NCBI GenBank assembly: GCA_903824785.1 | Contig: CAIJYD010000069.1 | Coordinates: 1 to 64,000 of the forward strand | Direction of reading: 5' to 3' | Origin: an uncultured Bacteroidota bacterium | Lineage (GTDB): Bacteria > Bacteroidota > Bacteroidia > Bacteroidales > VadinHA17 | DNA length: 64,000 nucleotides | Part shown: piece by piece, positions 8,639 to 17,666 of the stretch | Layout: each line of letters starts with the position of its first letter | Numbering within the stretch: position 1 is the stretch's first letter | The notes under the pieces: generated by a model | What the model was told of the DNA's origin: nothing | Databases searched by the model: none | The model's input: the letters and a program-made list of their open reading frames with translations, nothing else | Position numbers and translations under genes: made by a program

Positions 8639-9883
8639 TTAAACAGCTTTTTCCAGAATTTCCTTAATACGTTTTGCCACAACATTAACCTGATCGGGTC
8701 TTAACAGAACAACTCCGATATTGAGAGTGTTGCCTCTGCCTCCTCCTGTAATAATGCTTGGAGTACCATCATTCAATGCTTTTACAACTTCCCTTGATGT
8801 TATTTTAACTTTCGACTGGTCCCACGTTACTTTCATTCCCGGAAGGGCATTGGCTGGTCCCGGACTAACAATGGTTTCGTATTTCAGGGTAGGTATTTTC
8901 TCCAGTTGTTTTCCGATTGTTGTAATCCTGTCAAGCCTCTCCTGCCACTCTTTTGCATGGTCTTTTTCAAGATATAATTTGAGAGCAGCATACATGCCAA
9001 AGATCTCCTCCTTATTGACCTTCATCGGACGGCCGATAGGACATTCGTTTGGACTGGCGTTCAACTTGGCAGCCTCAATCAGATCCTTTCGCCCGAACAG
9101 CAATCCTGCACTTTGAGGACCGCGGATCATTTTGCCTCCTGAAAAAGTGACAAGATCGAAACCCATATTCTGGTATTTGAAAAGGTTCTCAACAGGGGGG
9201 ACATCTGCAGCGGCATCAATAAATGTTGGTATATTATGTCGTTTGGCAATTGCAATGAACTCCTCATGTTTTATCTTATCGGGAGGAGCGCCCCATGATT
9301 CGGCGGCATTAAAGTAAAGTGCCATCACCGTATTCTCATTAATCGATTCTTCCATGTGGGCTGCATCATTTACCTCCACAAGTTTCACACCTGTATTGCG
9401 AACCGACTGATCAAATACATACCTGTGAGTCTTCTGAATTATTACCTCCTTCTGTGGACCCGGGAGATTTGGCAGCTGTTCAATTTTTTTTCTGTCAGTA
9501 CCGGTTATAGCTGCTGCAGTACCTAAAACCAAAGCACCTGCTGCCCCTGAAGTCACCATGGCGGCTTCACATTTCAGCATCTCGGCTATTTTTGCACCTG
9601 CTTTGTCCTGCAGTTCGTACATATTTGCAAAGTCGTGGCATGTTGCATTAATGGCATCAAGTACTTCCGGCATCATCAGCGAACCTGATAAAAATGTCAT
9701 GGTTCCGCCGGCATTGATTTTTGGAGTAACCCCAAGTTCTTTAAAAAAATCTCTTTTGGGAGCAGCAGAGACAACTGTGGATGAAGGGGCAGCTAACATT
9801 GATTCAAGGGGAAGTCCACAACCTAATGCAGCTCCTGCCACAGGTATAATTGATAAGTTTCTTATTGCATCTCTGCGTTTCAT
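8639..9883 (-). CDS. Tat-exported SelA-like PLP enzyme, short form
   Basis: This SelA/DgaE-like PLP enzyme has 414 residues and lacks the C-terminal beta domain of the paralog at 3352. The PLP Lys is K251 in FSGGK, followed by GPQSAG, and D223 in FIDAAAD is the expected cofactor-binding Asp. MKRRDAIRNL is a twin-arginine motif; the ALGCG that follows contains a weak lipobox, so membrane anchoring is possible. It is the last gene of the minus-strand group, 19 bases after the CocE-type hydrolase. The family includes ammonia-lyases acting on 2-amino sugar acids, but the substrate here cannot be read from sequence. Confidence 0.88.
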   Translation of the reverse strand: MKRRDAIRNLSIIPVAGAALGCGLPLESMLAAPSSTVVSAAPKRDFFKELGVTPKINAGGTMTFLSGSLMMPEVLDAINATCHDFANMYELQDKAGAKIAEMLKCEAAMVTSGAAGALVLGTAAAITGTDRKKIEQLPNLPGPQKEVIIQKTHRYVFDQSVRNTGVKLVEVNDAAHMEESINENTVMALYFNAAESWGAPPDKIKHEEFIAIAKRHNIPTFIDAAADVPPVENLFKYQNMGFDLVTFSGGKMIRGPQSAGLLFGRKDLIEAAKLNASPNECPIGRPMKVNKEEIFGMYAALKLYLEKDHAKEWQERLDRITTIGKQLEKIPTLKYETIVSPGPANALPGMKVTWDQSKVKITSREVVKALNDGTPSIITGGGRGNTLNIGVVLLRPDQVNVVAKRIKEILEKAV

Positions 9884-9902
9884 GGTTTTATCTTTTAATC
9901 AT

Positions 9903-11777
9903 TTATTTTTCATTCAGATCCCTGACAACCGGAAGAATAATCTGGCTCAGATTAGCTCCGCCATGATGAATGGTCTGTTTGGCGATGCGCGTCTTTGCAC
10001 TGCTTCCGAGCGGATCACCTGTATTTGGATTCCTGTCAAACTGAGGGAAATTACTTGAAGTAATATCTATCCGGATCCGATGTCCGGGCTTAAATACGTT
10101 TGCAGTACCTGTTAATTCAATTTCATATTCATACACCTGGTTTGGTGTAAGCAGCATCATTTTATCGAGTCCATTACGGAACCTGGCTCTGAGAATGCCT
10201 TCAGAAACAGGCATTGAATATCCATTTGGATAGACATCAATTAGTTTTATCATCCAGTCGGTGTCTGTACCATCGGTAGCAGCATGAAGCTTCATTTTAA
10301 CCGGACCGGCAATTGTAAGAGGTTTATCTAAAAATTCACTGGTGTAGACGAGAATATCTTCACGTCTTTCAAGCGGGCGCTGATCAGCAGGGCCGGGGCT
10401 TGTTGGTGTACCGCAACAGTTATTTCCACCTGTTGTGGGGACCGGATTTAGCGGATCGTAGGAATAAGTGTCATTACCGCTTTTCACGGGTTTTGTAAAT
10501 GATAGTGTTCCATCGCCGCGCACCGAATTTGCTGATCCGTTGCTGTTAAGGTATAATTCGCGATAGGTTGTACCCGGTACAGGCCAATCTAATTCACCTC
10601 GCCATTTGTTTTCACCCATATAAAACAGCTGAACCGGCTTATCCAGATCGAGCCCGTTTTTTATTCCTTTAAGATAGAAATCATAGAAGCGCACTTGAGT
10701 ATCAAACATATCAATAAATGCTACCGGAGTAAAGTCCACTCCTCCGAATGACTGTGTTGGTCCATGGCCCCAGGGTCCGATGATCATCCGGGCTCCGGCT
10801 TTGGCTTCAGGAGTTGCACCGTGATTCTTCATACCCACATAGCCGTTTATTGTTCCCATGATAAAGATGTCAAACCAACCGCCAAGGGTGTGAACAGGAA
10901 CGGCAACTTTATCAAAACGTTCCTCGTCACTTATAGCTTTCCAATAGTCATCGTAGCTCTCATGCTTAAGCCAGTCGCGGTAATGCTGTACAACAGATCC
11001 TTCATTTATTACATCTGCGTCTTTCAGTGGAAGGTGCAAAAGAATATTATCATATTTAAGGTTTTCCGGCATATAGTTCTCTGTATGCCAGAACTGAGGG
11101 AGCATAATGCGGTTTGGCATGCGAACAACTCCCCATCCATAATTGAAACTTAACCGGTAAGCGCCACCCATCGTAAGCCAGTTGGCGTAGATATTAGTAG
11201 AAGCAAGTGCAGGGAAAGCCGCGACAAGATGCGGAGGGTTAAGACTTGCAGCAGCCCATTGATTGTGACCAACATAACTACCGCCCTGAGTAGCAACTTT
11301 GCCATTTGAGAATGGCTGCACAGCTGCCCATTCAATTGTAGCGTATCCGTCTTTGGCTTCATCGCGAAAGGGTTCCCATTTTCCATCACTTTCGTAACGG
11401 CCACGAACATCCTGAACCACAACGGCATATCCATGCTGGGCAAATTTCAACATCATTTCATGTACTCCATCACGTTGAACTCCGTAGGGGGTACGGGTTA
11501 CAAGCGTAGGATACCTGCCGGTTTCGGCAGGAAGATATACGTCGGCATATAAAACCACACCGTCGGCCATTGTTACAGGCTTATGACGCTCAATGCGGAT
11601 ATCATTAATATTCGACTCAGATTCAGATACATCAGTAAATGAAAAGAAACTGGCCACCAGTATTAAAAAGCAAACTTTTATTGAATATTTCAGGAAAGCC
11701 TTACGCTTCTCTCCGGAAATATGGGAACCAGCCGGCATTTCCTGACGTCCGGTAAATGCATTATTTGAATGTTTCAT
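9903..11777 (-). CDS. CocE/NonD family alpha/beta hydrolase (S15-like), membrane-anchored or exported
   Basis: This belongs to the X-Pro dipeptidyl-peptidase/cocaine-esterase family (S15), which cleaves acyl esters or amides. It has an alpha/beta hydrolase domain with the nucleophile motif TQGGSYVGHNQ, the GGWFDIF segment expected near the catalytic Asp, the IIGPWGHGP segment with the catalytic His, and a C-terminal jelly-roll domain. A hydrophobic stretch, KVCFLILVASFFSF, about 35 residues in suggests a signal or anchor. I start at the ATG at 11777 because the upstream in-frame TTG (11792) is weaker; a later Met at 11738 is also possible. It lies between RidA and a SelA-like gene in the minus-strand group, where it could release an acyl or amino-acyl group from the substrate. 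Confidence 0.88.
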   Translation of the reverse strand: MKHSNNAFTGRQEMPAGSHISGEKRKAFLKYSIKVCFLILVASFFSFTDVSESESNINDIRIERHKPVTMADGVVLYADVYLPAETGRYPTLVTRTPYGVQRDGVHEMMLKFAQHGYAVVVQDVRGRYESDGKWEPFRDEAKDGYATIEWAAVQPFSNGKVATQGGSYVGHNQWAAASLNPPHLVAAFPALASTNIYANWLTMGGAYRLSFNYGWGVVRMPNRIMLPQFWHTENYMPENLKYDNILLHLPLKDADVINEGSVVQHYRDWLKHESYDDYWKAISDEERFDKVAVPVHTLGGWFDIFIMGTINGYVGMKNHGATPEAKAGARMIIGPWGHGPTQSFGGVDFTPVAFIDMFDTQVRFYDFYLKGIKNGLDLDKPVQLFYMGENKWRGELDWPVPGTTYRELYLNSNGSANSVRGDGTLSFTKPVKSGNDTYSYDPLNPVPTTGGNNCCGTPTSPGPADQRPLERREDILVYTSEFLDKPLTIAGPVKMKLHAATDGTDTDWMIKLIDVYPNGYSMPVSEGILRARFRNGLDKMMLLTPNQVYEYEIELTGTANVFKPGHRIRIDITSSNFPQFDRNPNTGDPLGSSAKTRIAKQTIHHGGANLSQIILPVVRDLNEK

Positions 11778-11846
11778 TTTCAAGCAGTTCAATAAGTTAA
11801 AAATTTCTTATAAAATTGGTGACCAGTTTTGTCAGTATCAGTAAGG

Positions 11847-12311
11847 TTAAATATATGCTATGCAATCCATTTCAACCAGAGAATCGCCAGGTACACCACC
11901 TTTTGCAACTGCTATGGTGGAACGTACAGGAGGAGTCATACCAAATCGGCCTTTGTAAACTTCATTCATACCTTTGTAATCTGCTATATCATTAAGATAA
12001 ACAGTTACTTTAAGTACTTTCTCCATTGATGAGCCTGCTTTTACGAGTTCTTTTTCAAGTTCTTTAAGAACTATTTCAGTATGAGCTGCAATGGTGAAAG
12101 GAGCAACATGAGCGCCTTTTCCGGCAATGAACACAAGGTTTCCAAGTTTGGTTGCACCGGAAAATAATGGAGCATCCTGAAAATTGGTTACATTCATTGC
12201 TTCCTTCTCATCTGATGACAAGCCTTTTGCATTTGCTGCCAGTCCAACTCCGGTAACACCTACCATGGTGGCAAACATCCTTTTAATCATAGATCTTCTT
12301 TCTGTTTTCAT
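11847..12311 (-). CDS. RidA (YjgF/UK114) family protein with Tat-like signal (second copy)
   Basis: This is a second RidA-family protein with the same layout as the one at 2843: an ERRSMIKRMF twin-arginine motif, a short hydrophobic stretch, and a RidA domain from about residue 40. The conserved Arg is in PPVRSTIAV and the acidic residue near the end in VEMDCIAYI. It sits between an amidohydrolase (80 bases upstream on its strand) and the CocE-type hydrolase (69 bases downstream). Two exported RidA copies, one per group of PLP enzymes, suggest that an imine or enamine is produced outside the cytoplasm. That link is inference. Confidence 0.9.
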   Translation of the reverse strand: MKTERRSMIKRMFATMVGVTGVGLAANAKGLSSDEKEAMNVTNFQDAPLFSGATKLGNLVFIAGKGAHVAPFTIAAHTEIVLKELEKELVKAGSSMEKVLKVTVYLNDIADYKGMNEVYKGRFGMTPPVRSTIAVAKGGVPGDSLVEMDCIAYI

Positions 12312-12391
12312 ACTTATCTGTTTTTAAATTGAAATTAATTATTTAAACTTAATTATTATTTCTGAACATTTTCTTTATTCAAAACAACTTG

Positions 12392-13636
12392 CTATTTTTT
12401 GTATTCCTTGGCAGCAAGCCCGTTTAAATCCCATACAACTTTTCCTGCGCGGATTGTAAGTTCAGCAACCAGCTTCTGTTTACCGTACATTTTTACTCCG
12501 CTGATGTCGAGGAATCCAAAATTCCCGTTACTCATGCTGAATACTGCCACATCAGCTTCTGTACCTACACTTAAATTTCCAAGTTCCGGTCTGTGAATGA
12601 TCTGAGCAGGATTCCAGGTAGAACGGAATATAACATCCTGAACAGTCAGTCCCATGCAAAGAAACTTAGACATAAGGTTAGCCATGTCCTTCATTGCGCC
12701 GTTCATGCTCCCGGTATGCAGATCGGAGCTGATAGCATCGGCAACAAATCCCTGCTGAATTGCCGGAATGGCCTGATTCCATCTGAATGACCCACCACCA
12801 TGACCAACATCAAAAATAATGCCTCTTTTTCTTGCTTCGAGAATGAATGGCTTTACTTTGCCGTTTTCATCAACGGGAGCTTCCCTTGAATCAGGAAAAT
12901 AGGCATATACATGGGAAAAGATATCTCCTGGACGGAGGTGTTTCATAAACAGTTCCTCGATGGAGAGTGGGGGAGTGCTTTGGCCAAAATCTACCATAAC
13001 AGGAAGATTTGACAACACACCTGCTTTTGCTGCACTGTCTGTAGGAGCCCATTCGTGCCCGCCATAATGTGCCAGTTTTATACCGACGATTTCATTCGGA
13101 TAATCTTTTGCAACTCTGGCAGTTCTGCGGGGATCCATGTCTTTTGTTGTCTGCTCAAAAGGACCTCCTCTCATACCTTCTCCTGCTATATTAAGAAAAG
13201 CAAGGATTCTTGTCTGCGAGTTGTCGATAATCTTCGTTTTGAATTCCGGAAATGTTCGCCAGCCGGCACTACCGACATCAACTAAAGTTGTAACGCCGGC
13301 ACGAAATGAAAAGGCGTCAGCTGATACAGAGCTCATGCCATCCATTAAAGCCTGCCCGTTTTTTGTTCCATAGTAAACGTGAACATGCATATCAATTATG
13401 CCGGGTGTAACGTACATTCCAGCAGCATTAACAACCGTTTTACCCTCTTTTTCATCAATGTTTTTTGCTATCAGGGCAATCTTGCCTTCTTTGATCCCAA
13501 GATCCATAACAGCATCGATCTTGTTCTTAGGGTCAATAATATGGCCGCCCTTTATAACGATACTGTAGGTCTGAGCCATCCCTAAACCTGAAATCAGGAA
13601 TAGTATTAAGAGTATTAAAAGTGGTTTTTTTCTCAT
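12392..13636 (-). CDS. Exported COG3964-type amidohydrolase (paralog 3)
   Basis: This is an amidohydrolase with a short classical Sec signal (MRKKPLLILLILFLISG, cut near MAQ). Metal-site residues are H84/H86 (HVH), K187, the His in IFSHVYAYF, and the Asp in SSDLHTGSMN. The expected beta-5 His is D216 (PVMVDFG), and H190 follows K187 in the shared KxxHY pattern. The phrase SIEELFMKHLRPGDI near the fifth strand is close to that of paralog 1, so these two may share substrate preference. It lies between a SelA-like gene and RidA in the minus-strand group. Confidence 0.9.
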   Translation of the reverse strand: MRKKPLLILLILFLISGLGMAQTYSIVIKGGHIIDPKNKIDAVMDLGIKEGKIALIAKNIDEKEGKTVVNAAGMYVTPGIIDMHVHVYYGTKNGQALMDGMSSVSADAFSFRAGVTTLVDVGSAGWRTFPEFKTKIIDNSQTRILAFLNIAGEGMRGGPFEQTTKDMDPRRTARVAKDYPNEIVGIKLAHYGGHEWAPTDSAAKAGVLSNLPVMVDFGQSTPPLSIEELFMKHLRPGDIFSHVYAYFPDSREAPVDENGKVKPFILEARKRGIIFDVGHGGGSFRWNQAIPAIQQGFVADAISSDLHTGSMNGAMKDMANLMSKFLCMGLTVQDVIFRSTWNPAQIIHRPELGNLSVGTEADVAVFSMSNGNFGFLDISGVKMYGKQKLVAELTIRAGKVVWDLNGLAAKEYKK

Positions 13637-13721
13637 TGTATAGTTATTTATTAATCGTAATTAACCTTTGTTAAAAAATTAACAACTAAATACTTCAGTA
13701 ACCCAAAGTTAATGAACTTTA

Positions 13722-14945
13722 TTAAACTGCAGCCTTGCTCAGTTCTTCAAATATCCTGCCAGCCACTATTTTTTCCTGACCCGGCTTCAGCATCCATACA
13801 GTAATGGTAACACTGTTATCTTTTCCACCCATCATTTCAATGGAAGGATTGCCCTTGCTGAGTTTTTCCTGAAAGTCTCTGCGTTTAATATTAACTTTAG
13901 CTATATCCCATGAAATTGTAAGGGTAGGAGTACGGTTTGCCACAGGAGGTACTGTAACAGTAGTGGTAACTCCATTTACTTTTTTAGCTGCATTTTCAAT
14001 AACGGCAACACGGTCTTCCCATATCTTCCACTCTTTAGCCTGATCCATATTTATAAAATGCTCAATGGCTACATACATGCCGAGAATCTCCTCCTTGTTT
14101 ACTTTCATTCCGCGGCCAATATTACCACCACGAGGAGGCGCATTTAGCCTGGCTGCAGCAATAAGTTCTTTTTTGCCCATAAGTATTCCTGCACTTTGTG
14201 GACCACGGAGGCCTTTACCACCAGATACACAGACAAGATCAAAGCCCATATCATTGAATTTAGATAGATTTTCCACTGGTGTTGAGTCAGCTGCCATATC
14301 GATCATAGTGGGGACATTGTATTTCTTGCCAAGTGCAACCCATTCTTTATCTTGTATTTGACCATTAGGGCCGGCATAATTCAGAAACCACATTATTGCA
14401 GTTTTTTCATTAACGGCTTTAGCAACATCTTCAACAGTTTCAACTACAACAATTGTGACACCTGTATTGGTAAGAGCGTGAACATATCCCTCGTTATGGG
14501 CTTTTTGTACAATTGCCTCTGATTTCATTCCTGTAAGATTTGGCAGTTGTCCTACTTTTTTCATATCCATACCGGTAAGGGCTCCTGCCATACCAAGTAC
14601 TGAAGCCGACCAGCATCCGGCAGTCACCGTAGCTGCTTCAGCGTGGCAAAGGGCAGCAATTTTTGCACCTACTTTGTCCTGTACTTCATCAATGAAAGCA
14701 AATTCTTTAGCTGAAGCATTGATCGTTTCAACAACTTCATCACGCATTAAGCAGCCTGACATGGCAGTATATGTGCCGGCGGCATTGATGAATGTGCGAA
14801 TGCCGAGCTCGCTGAACAGATCACGTTTTGCAGGAGCTGGAGCAGCAGGGGCAGAAAGTACAGAGCCAAACGGAACAACACTTCCTAAAATTACACCTGA
14901 TACAGGCAGAATGGACAAGTTTTTAATTACATCTCTACGTTTCAT
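13722..14945 (-). CDS. Tat-exported SelA-like PLP enzyme, short form
   Basis: This is a 407-residue SelA/DgaE-like PLP enzyme. The Schiff-base Lys is K244 (VSGGKGLRGPQSAG) and the cofactor Asp is D216 (MIDMAAD). MKRRDVIKNL and a hydrophobic run form a twin-arginine signal, followed by an Ala/Pro-rich linker. Relative to the short paralog at 8639 the active-site frame is kept, but residues around 105-115 differ (TAGCWSASVLG against TSGAAGALVLG), which suggests a changed substrate pocket. It is flanked on both sides by amidohydrolase genes of the same strand (85 and 98 bases away). No function is proven. Confidence 0.88.
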   Translation of the reverse strand: MKRRDVIKNLSILPVSGVILGSVVPFGSVLSAPAAPAPAKRDLFSELGIRTFINAAGTYTAMSGCLMRDEVVETINASAKEFAFIDEVQDKVGAKIAALCHAEAATVTAGCWSASVLGMAGALTGMDMKKVGQLPNLTGMKSEAIVQKAHNEGYVHALTNTGVTIVVVETVEDVAKAVNEKTAIMWFLNYAGPNGQIQDKEWVALGKKYNVPTMIDMAADSTPVENLSKFNDMGFDLVCVSGGKGLRGPQSAGILMGKKELIAAARLNAPPRGGNIGRGMKVNKEEILGMYVAIEHFINMDQAKEWKIWEDRVAVIENAAKKVNGVTTTVTVPPVANRTPTLTISWDIAKVNIKRRDFQEKLSKGNPSIEMMGGKDNSVTITVWMLKPGQEKIVAGRIFEELSKAAV

Positions 14946-15043
14946 TTCAGTTATTTATTATTGTTATTATTATTTGAATATTAGTTTCTTATTACTTTTT
15001 CAGACTCAGAAACATATTGGTTTGTCTTTCCTGAAGATAAACC

Positions 15044-16306
15044 TTAGTTGCCTCTTCTGCGTGTAATAAAGATAGGATTGGCAATACCATTTAGGTCATA
15101 AACAATTCTTCCGGCTCTGATTGTCATTTCGCATTCAAGCTTTTTATCAGCATCAAGTTTTTTACCGGTATAATCGAATAAACCAAACTTGCCACTTCTG
15201 AGGTTAAGTATTGCAATGTCAGCTTCTGAACCTACAGAAAGAGTACCTAGCTCTTCGCGTTTAATTATCTGAGCAGGTTGCCATGTGCTGGCTTTGATTA
15301 CACTTTGGAGATCCATTCCCATTGCCAGAAATTTAGACATTGTTGTAAGCATATCTTTCATTGCACCGTTCATACTGCCGATATGCAGGTCGGTACTGAT
15401 TGCACTTGGAAGCAACCCGCTTTTTACAGCAGGAATTGCTTGTGAATAAGCGAAACTGATGCCACCATACCCAACATCGAAAATAACACCTTTCTTCTGG
15501 GCAACCCATACATACGGTTTGACTTTGCTGGTAACCGGATCAACAAGACATTCCCTGCTTGCGCCAAGCTGGCCAAAACAATGGGTGAAAATATCACCGG
15601 GACGGAAGATCTGACTGAATAATGTGTCGAGTGAGAGAGCAGGATTAGCTCCACCTAAATCTACCATAAATGGAATATTAGCCAGTGTAGCTGCCTCTTC
15701 AGCAAGTTTAACCGGATTCCAGTCGCGGCCACTATAATGAGCCAGTTTTATACCTACAATGTCATTCGCGTTTTTCTTTGCATATTCAGCAGTTATTTTA
15801 GGTTCCATGTCTTTCTGATTCTGTTCAAATGGACCTCCTCTCATACCTTCTCCAACAATATTCAGAAATGCAAGGACTCTTGTCTGTGATTTGTCGATTG
15901 TCTGTTTTTTGAAATCCGGAAATGTTCTCCATCCGGCACATCCTGCATCAACAACTGTGGTAACACCTACCCGAAAAGTAAATCCGTCGGGGGTGATTGA
16001 GCTGAGACCATTCATATACTGCTGATCAATATTAGTTCCCTGATATACATGAACATGAATATCAATTAGGCCGGGTGTAACATACAATCCCTGCGCAGAT
16101 ACAACCTGAACACCCTCTTTTGCATCAATGTTTTCTGCAATAAGGGCTATCTTGCCATCTTTAACAGCAATATCCATTACTTTATCGATATTGTTTTTAG
16201 GGTCAATTATATGTCCCCCTTTAATCACAATACTGTAGGTTTGTGCTTTGATCAGACCAGTCATTAAAAAGCAAATTAAAAACAGCGACAGATAAATTTT
16301 TCTCAT
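15044..16306 (-). CDS. Exported COG3964-type amidohydrolase (paralog 4)
   Basis: This is an amidohydrolase with a Sec signal (MRKIYLSLFLICFLMTG, cut near IKAQ). Residues of the metal site are HVH in GLIDIHVH, K187, the His in IFTHCFGQ, and the Asp in ISTDLHIGSMN. D216 (FMVDLG) replaces the usual beta-5 His, and H190 completes KxxHY. It is closest to paralog 3 in its N-terminal half. It follows the SMP-30 gene by 63 bases and precedes a SelA-like gene by 98 bases on the same strand. The substrate is unknown. Confidence 0.9.
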   Translation of the reverse strand: MRKIYLSLFLICFLMTGLIKAQTYSIVIKGGHIIDPKNNIDKVMDIAVKDGKIALIAENIDAKEGVQVVSAQGLYVTPGLIDIHVHVYQGTNIDQQYMNGLSSITPDGFTFRVGVTTVVDAGCAGWRTFPDFKKQTIDKSQTRVLAFLNIVGEGMRGGPFEQNQKDMEPKITAEYAKKNANDIVGIKLAHYSGRDWNPVKLAEEAATLANIPFMVDLGGANPALSLDTLFSQIFRPGDIFTHCFGQLGASRECLVDPVTSKVKPYVWVAQKKGVIFDVGYGGISFAYSQAIPAVKSGLLPSAISTDLHIGSMNGAMKDMLTTMSKFLAMGMDLQSVIKASTWQPAQIIKREELGTLSVGSEADIAILNLRSGKFGLFDYTGKKLDADKKLECEMTIRAGRIVYDLNGIANPIFITRRRGN

Positions 16307-16369
16307 AGGTTAGGGTTTTAGTAAAAATAAATATTTAAATATCAGATTTATAAGCTTTTCTATAGGGTA

Positions 16370-17281
16370 TTAATGTTTTGCTTTTCTTTGCATTTTCCAT
16401 TCTCTTCCCGGAATATCAGTACGGAACCACTCGAGGTTACCCTGATCCTGAAGTGTTACATAAACAGTGCAGCCATCTTTTCCACCAAATGCAACATTTG
16501 TAGGTCTTTTCCCTGTTAACTGAACCTCGCGTATTAGTTTTCCTTCAGGAGAAACTACTGCTACCACTCCTCTGCCAAACCTGGCTATATTGAGATTCCC
16601 TTTAATATCACACCTCATTCCATCCATCCCACCGTCAGTAAATTCGATCAGCAGCCGTTTGTTGCTGATATCACCGGCAGGTGAGAGATCGTACGCAAAT
16701 AACTTTCGGGATGAATTCACATATAAAATATTTTCTTCCGGATTGAGGTCAATTCCATTTACCGTTCCCATGCTGTCGAGCAGGGTGGTTGATGCATCAG
16801 TATCAATTCGCCAGATTTTTCCTGTTCCGGCTTTCCAGTTAGGATCGCTGGCGTAGATACGGTCTTTACTGTCGATAGCAATATCATTTGGCTGACTCAT
16901 TCGGGATTCATGCGCAAAAACAGTAATCTTTTTGGTAGCCATATCGACCTTTAAGATATTATGTTGTGTATAATCAGCAATAAGCATATTTCCTTTACTG
17001 TCAAAGCGAATACCATTTCCGATACTTCCTTCTGGCAATTCAATAAATAGAGCTGTATCACCATTAGGCGAAATCTGACCTATTGTGCCCTGCCGAACAA
17101 AATTGACATAATAAACGACCCCTTTTTTACTGACGCCGGGCCCTTCAACTCCGACAGTGGAACTGTGAGTAGGTGTCAATATTGATGATTTAAACAATTC
17201 AGGAGGGGAAGTTTTCTGAGAAAAAGCAGTCAGGGATATGCCTGCGAAAAGAAATGTAACGGATAAATTGGAAAATGACAT
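16370..17281 (-). CDS. Exported SMP-30/gluconolactonase-like beta-propeller
   Basis: This is an SMP-30/LRE-family six-bladed propeller of about 303 residues; family members hydrolyse sugar lactones using a bound divalent metal. Repeated blades are visible (GNGIRFDSKGNMLIADY, NDIAIDSKDRIYASDPN, NGIDLNPEENILYVNSS). I use the ATG at 17281, which begins a normal Sec signal (MSFSNLSVTFLFAGIS, cut near AFSQ), rather than an upstream start that adds 38 residues of non-signal sequence. It is the first gene of the minus-strand group. A lactonase in front of deacylases and an ammonia-lyase-like enzyme would fit sugar-acid catabolism, which is inference. Confidence 0.82.
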   Translation of the reverse strand: MSFSNLSVTFLFAGISLTAFSQKTSPPELFKSSILTPTHSSTVGVEGPGVSKKGVVYYVNFVRQGTIGQISPNGDTALFIELPEGSIGNGIRFDSKGNMLIADYTQHNILKVDMATKKITVFAHESRMSQPNDIAIDSKDRIYASDPNWKAGTGKIWRIDTDASTTLLDSMGTVNGIDLNPEENILYVNSSRKLFAYDLSPAGDISNKRLLIEFTDGGMDGMRCDIKGNLNIARFGRGVVAVVSPEGKLIREVQLTGKRPTNVAFGGKDGCTVYVTLQDQGNLEWFRTDIPGREWKMQRKAKH

Positions 17282-17666
17282 GGTTTGTTTCCTGGGTTTA
17301 AGGTGATAATCTGAGTAAAAGTTACAATAGTTTATATAATACCCTTCAGAAAGGCTAATCTCATGTGAAAACAGTTTATTTTTAATAGAAAGCAAATATT
17401 AATTTACCGCCCGGATTTCGCTTTATATGGGAATAAGCGGCTAAAAACAAATTTAGCTAAAAACTTGTTACAGCTGCGAAAATTTAACCTTTTTTAAGGA
17501 TTGGCCTAAGTATGAAGAAACCGGTTACCCGAGTAATCAGTTTCTGAATCAGAACAGCGATAATTAAACAATAATCTGCCCGGCTATTTCCGAAATAAGT
17601 GCGAGCCGGTTACTTGCATCAAAATGATACTTTTTCATACTGATGCACGGGAATGATTAGGAAAGA
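17282..17666. other. Intergenic region between SMP-30 and rnfA
   Basis: This 385-base gap should hold the promoter of the minus-strand SMP-30/amidohydrolase group and the 3' end of the rnf message. A candidate -7 element is at 17448-17455. One 24-codon minus-strand reading frame (17564-17638, beginning MKKYHFDASNRL) is present but has no clear ribosome site. No RNA gene, strong terminator or repeat is evident. Confidence 0.45.
17448..17455 (-). promoter_or_regulatory. Possible -7 element for the minus-strand catabolic group
   Basis: On the minus strand this reads TAAATTTG, matching TAnnTTTG. The -33 region is not a clean TTTG (nearest is TTTCG about 20 bases upstream). It would give a leader of roughly 160 bases to the SMP-30 start. 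Weak support. Confidence 0.3.

Noticed and set aside
9558-10058. 166-codon plus-strand frame across the SelA-like/CocE junction
   Set aside because: It is antisense to two well-supported genes and its sequence shows the composition of a shadow frame.
3352-14945. SelA-like genes as true selenocysteine synthases
   Set aside because: They carry export signals, lie among catabolic genes and no selB, selD or Sec tRNA is seen. Selenocysteine synthase must act on tRNA in the cytoplasm.
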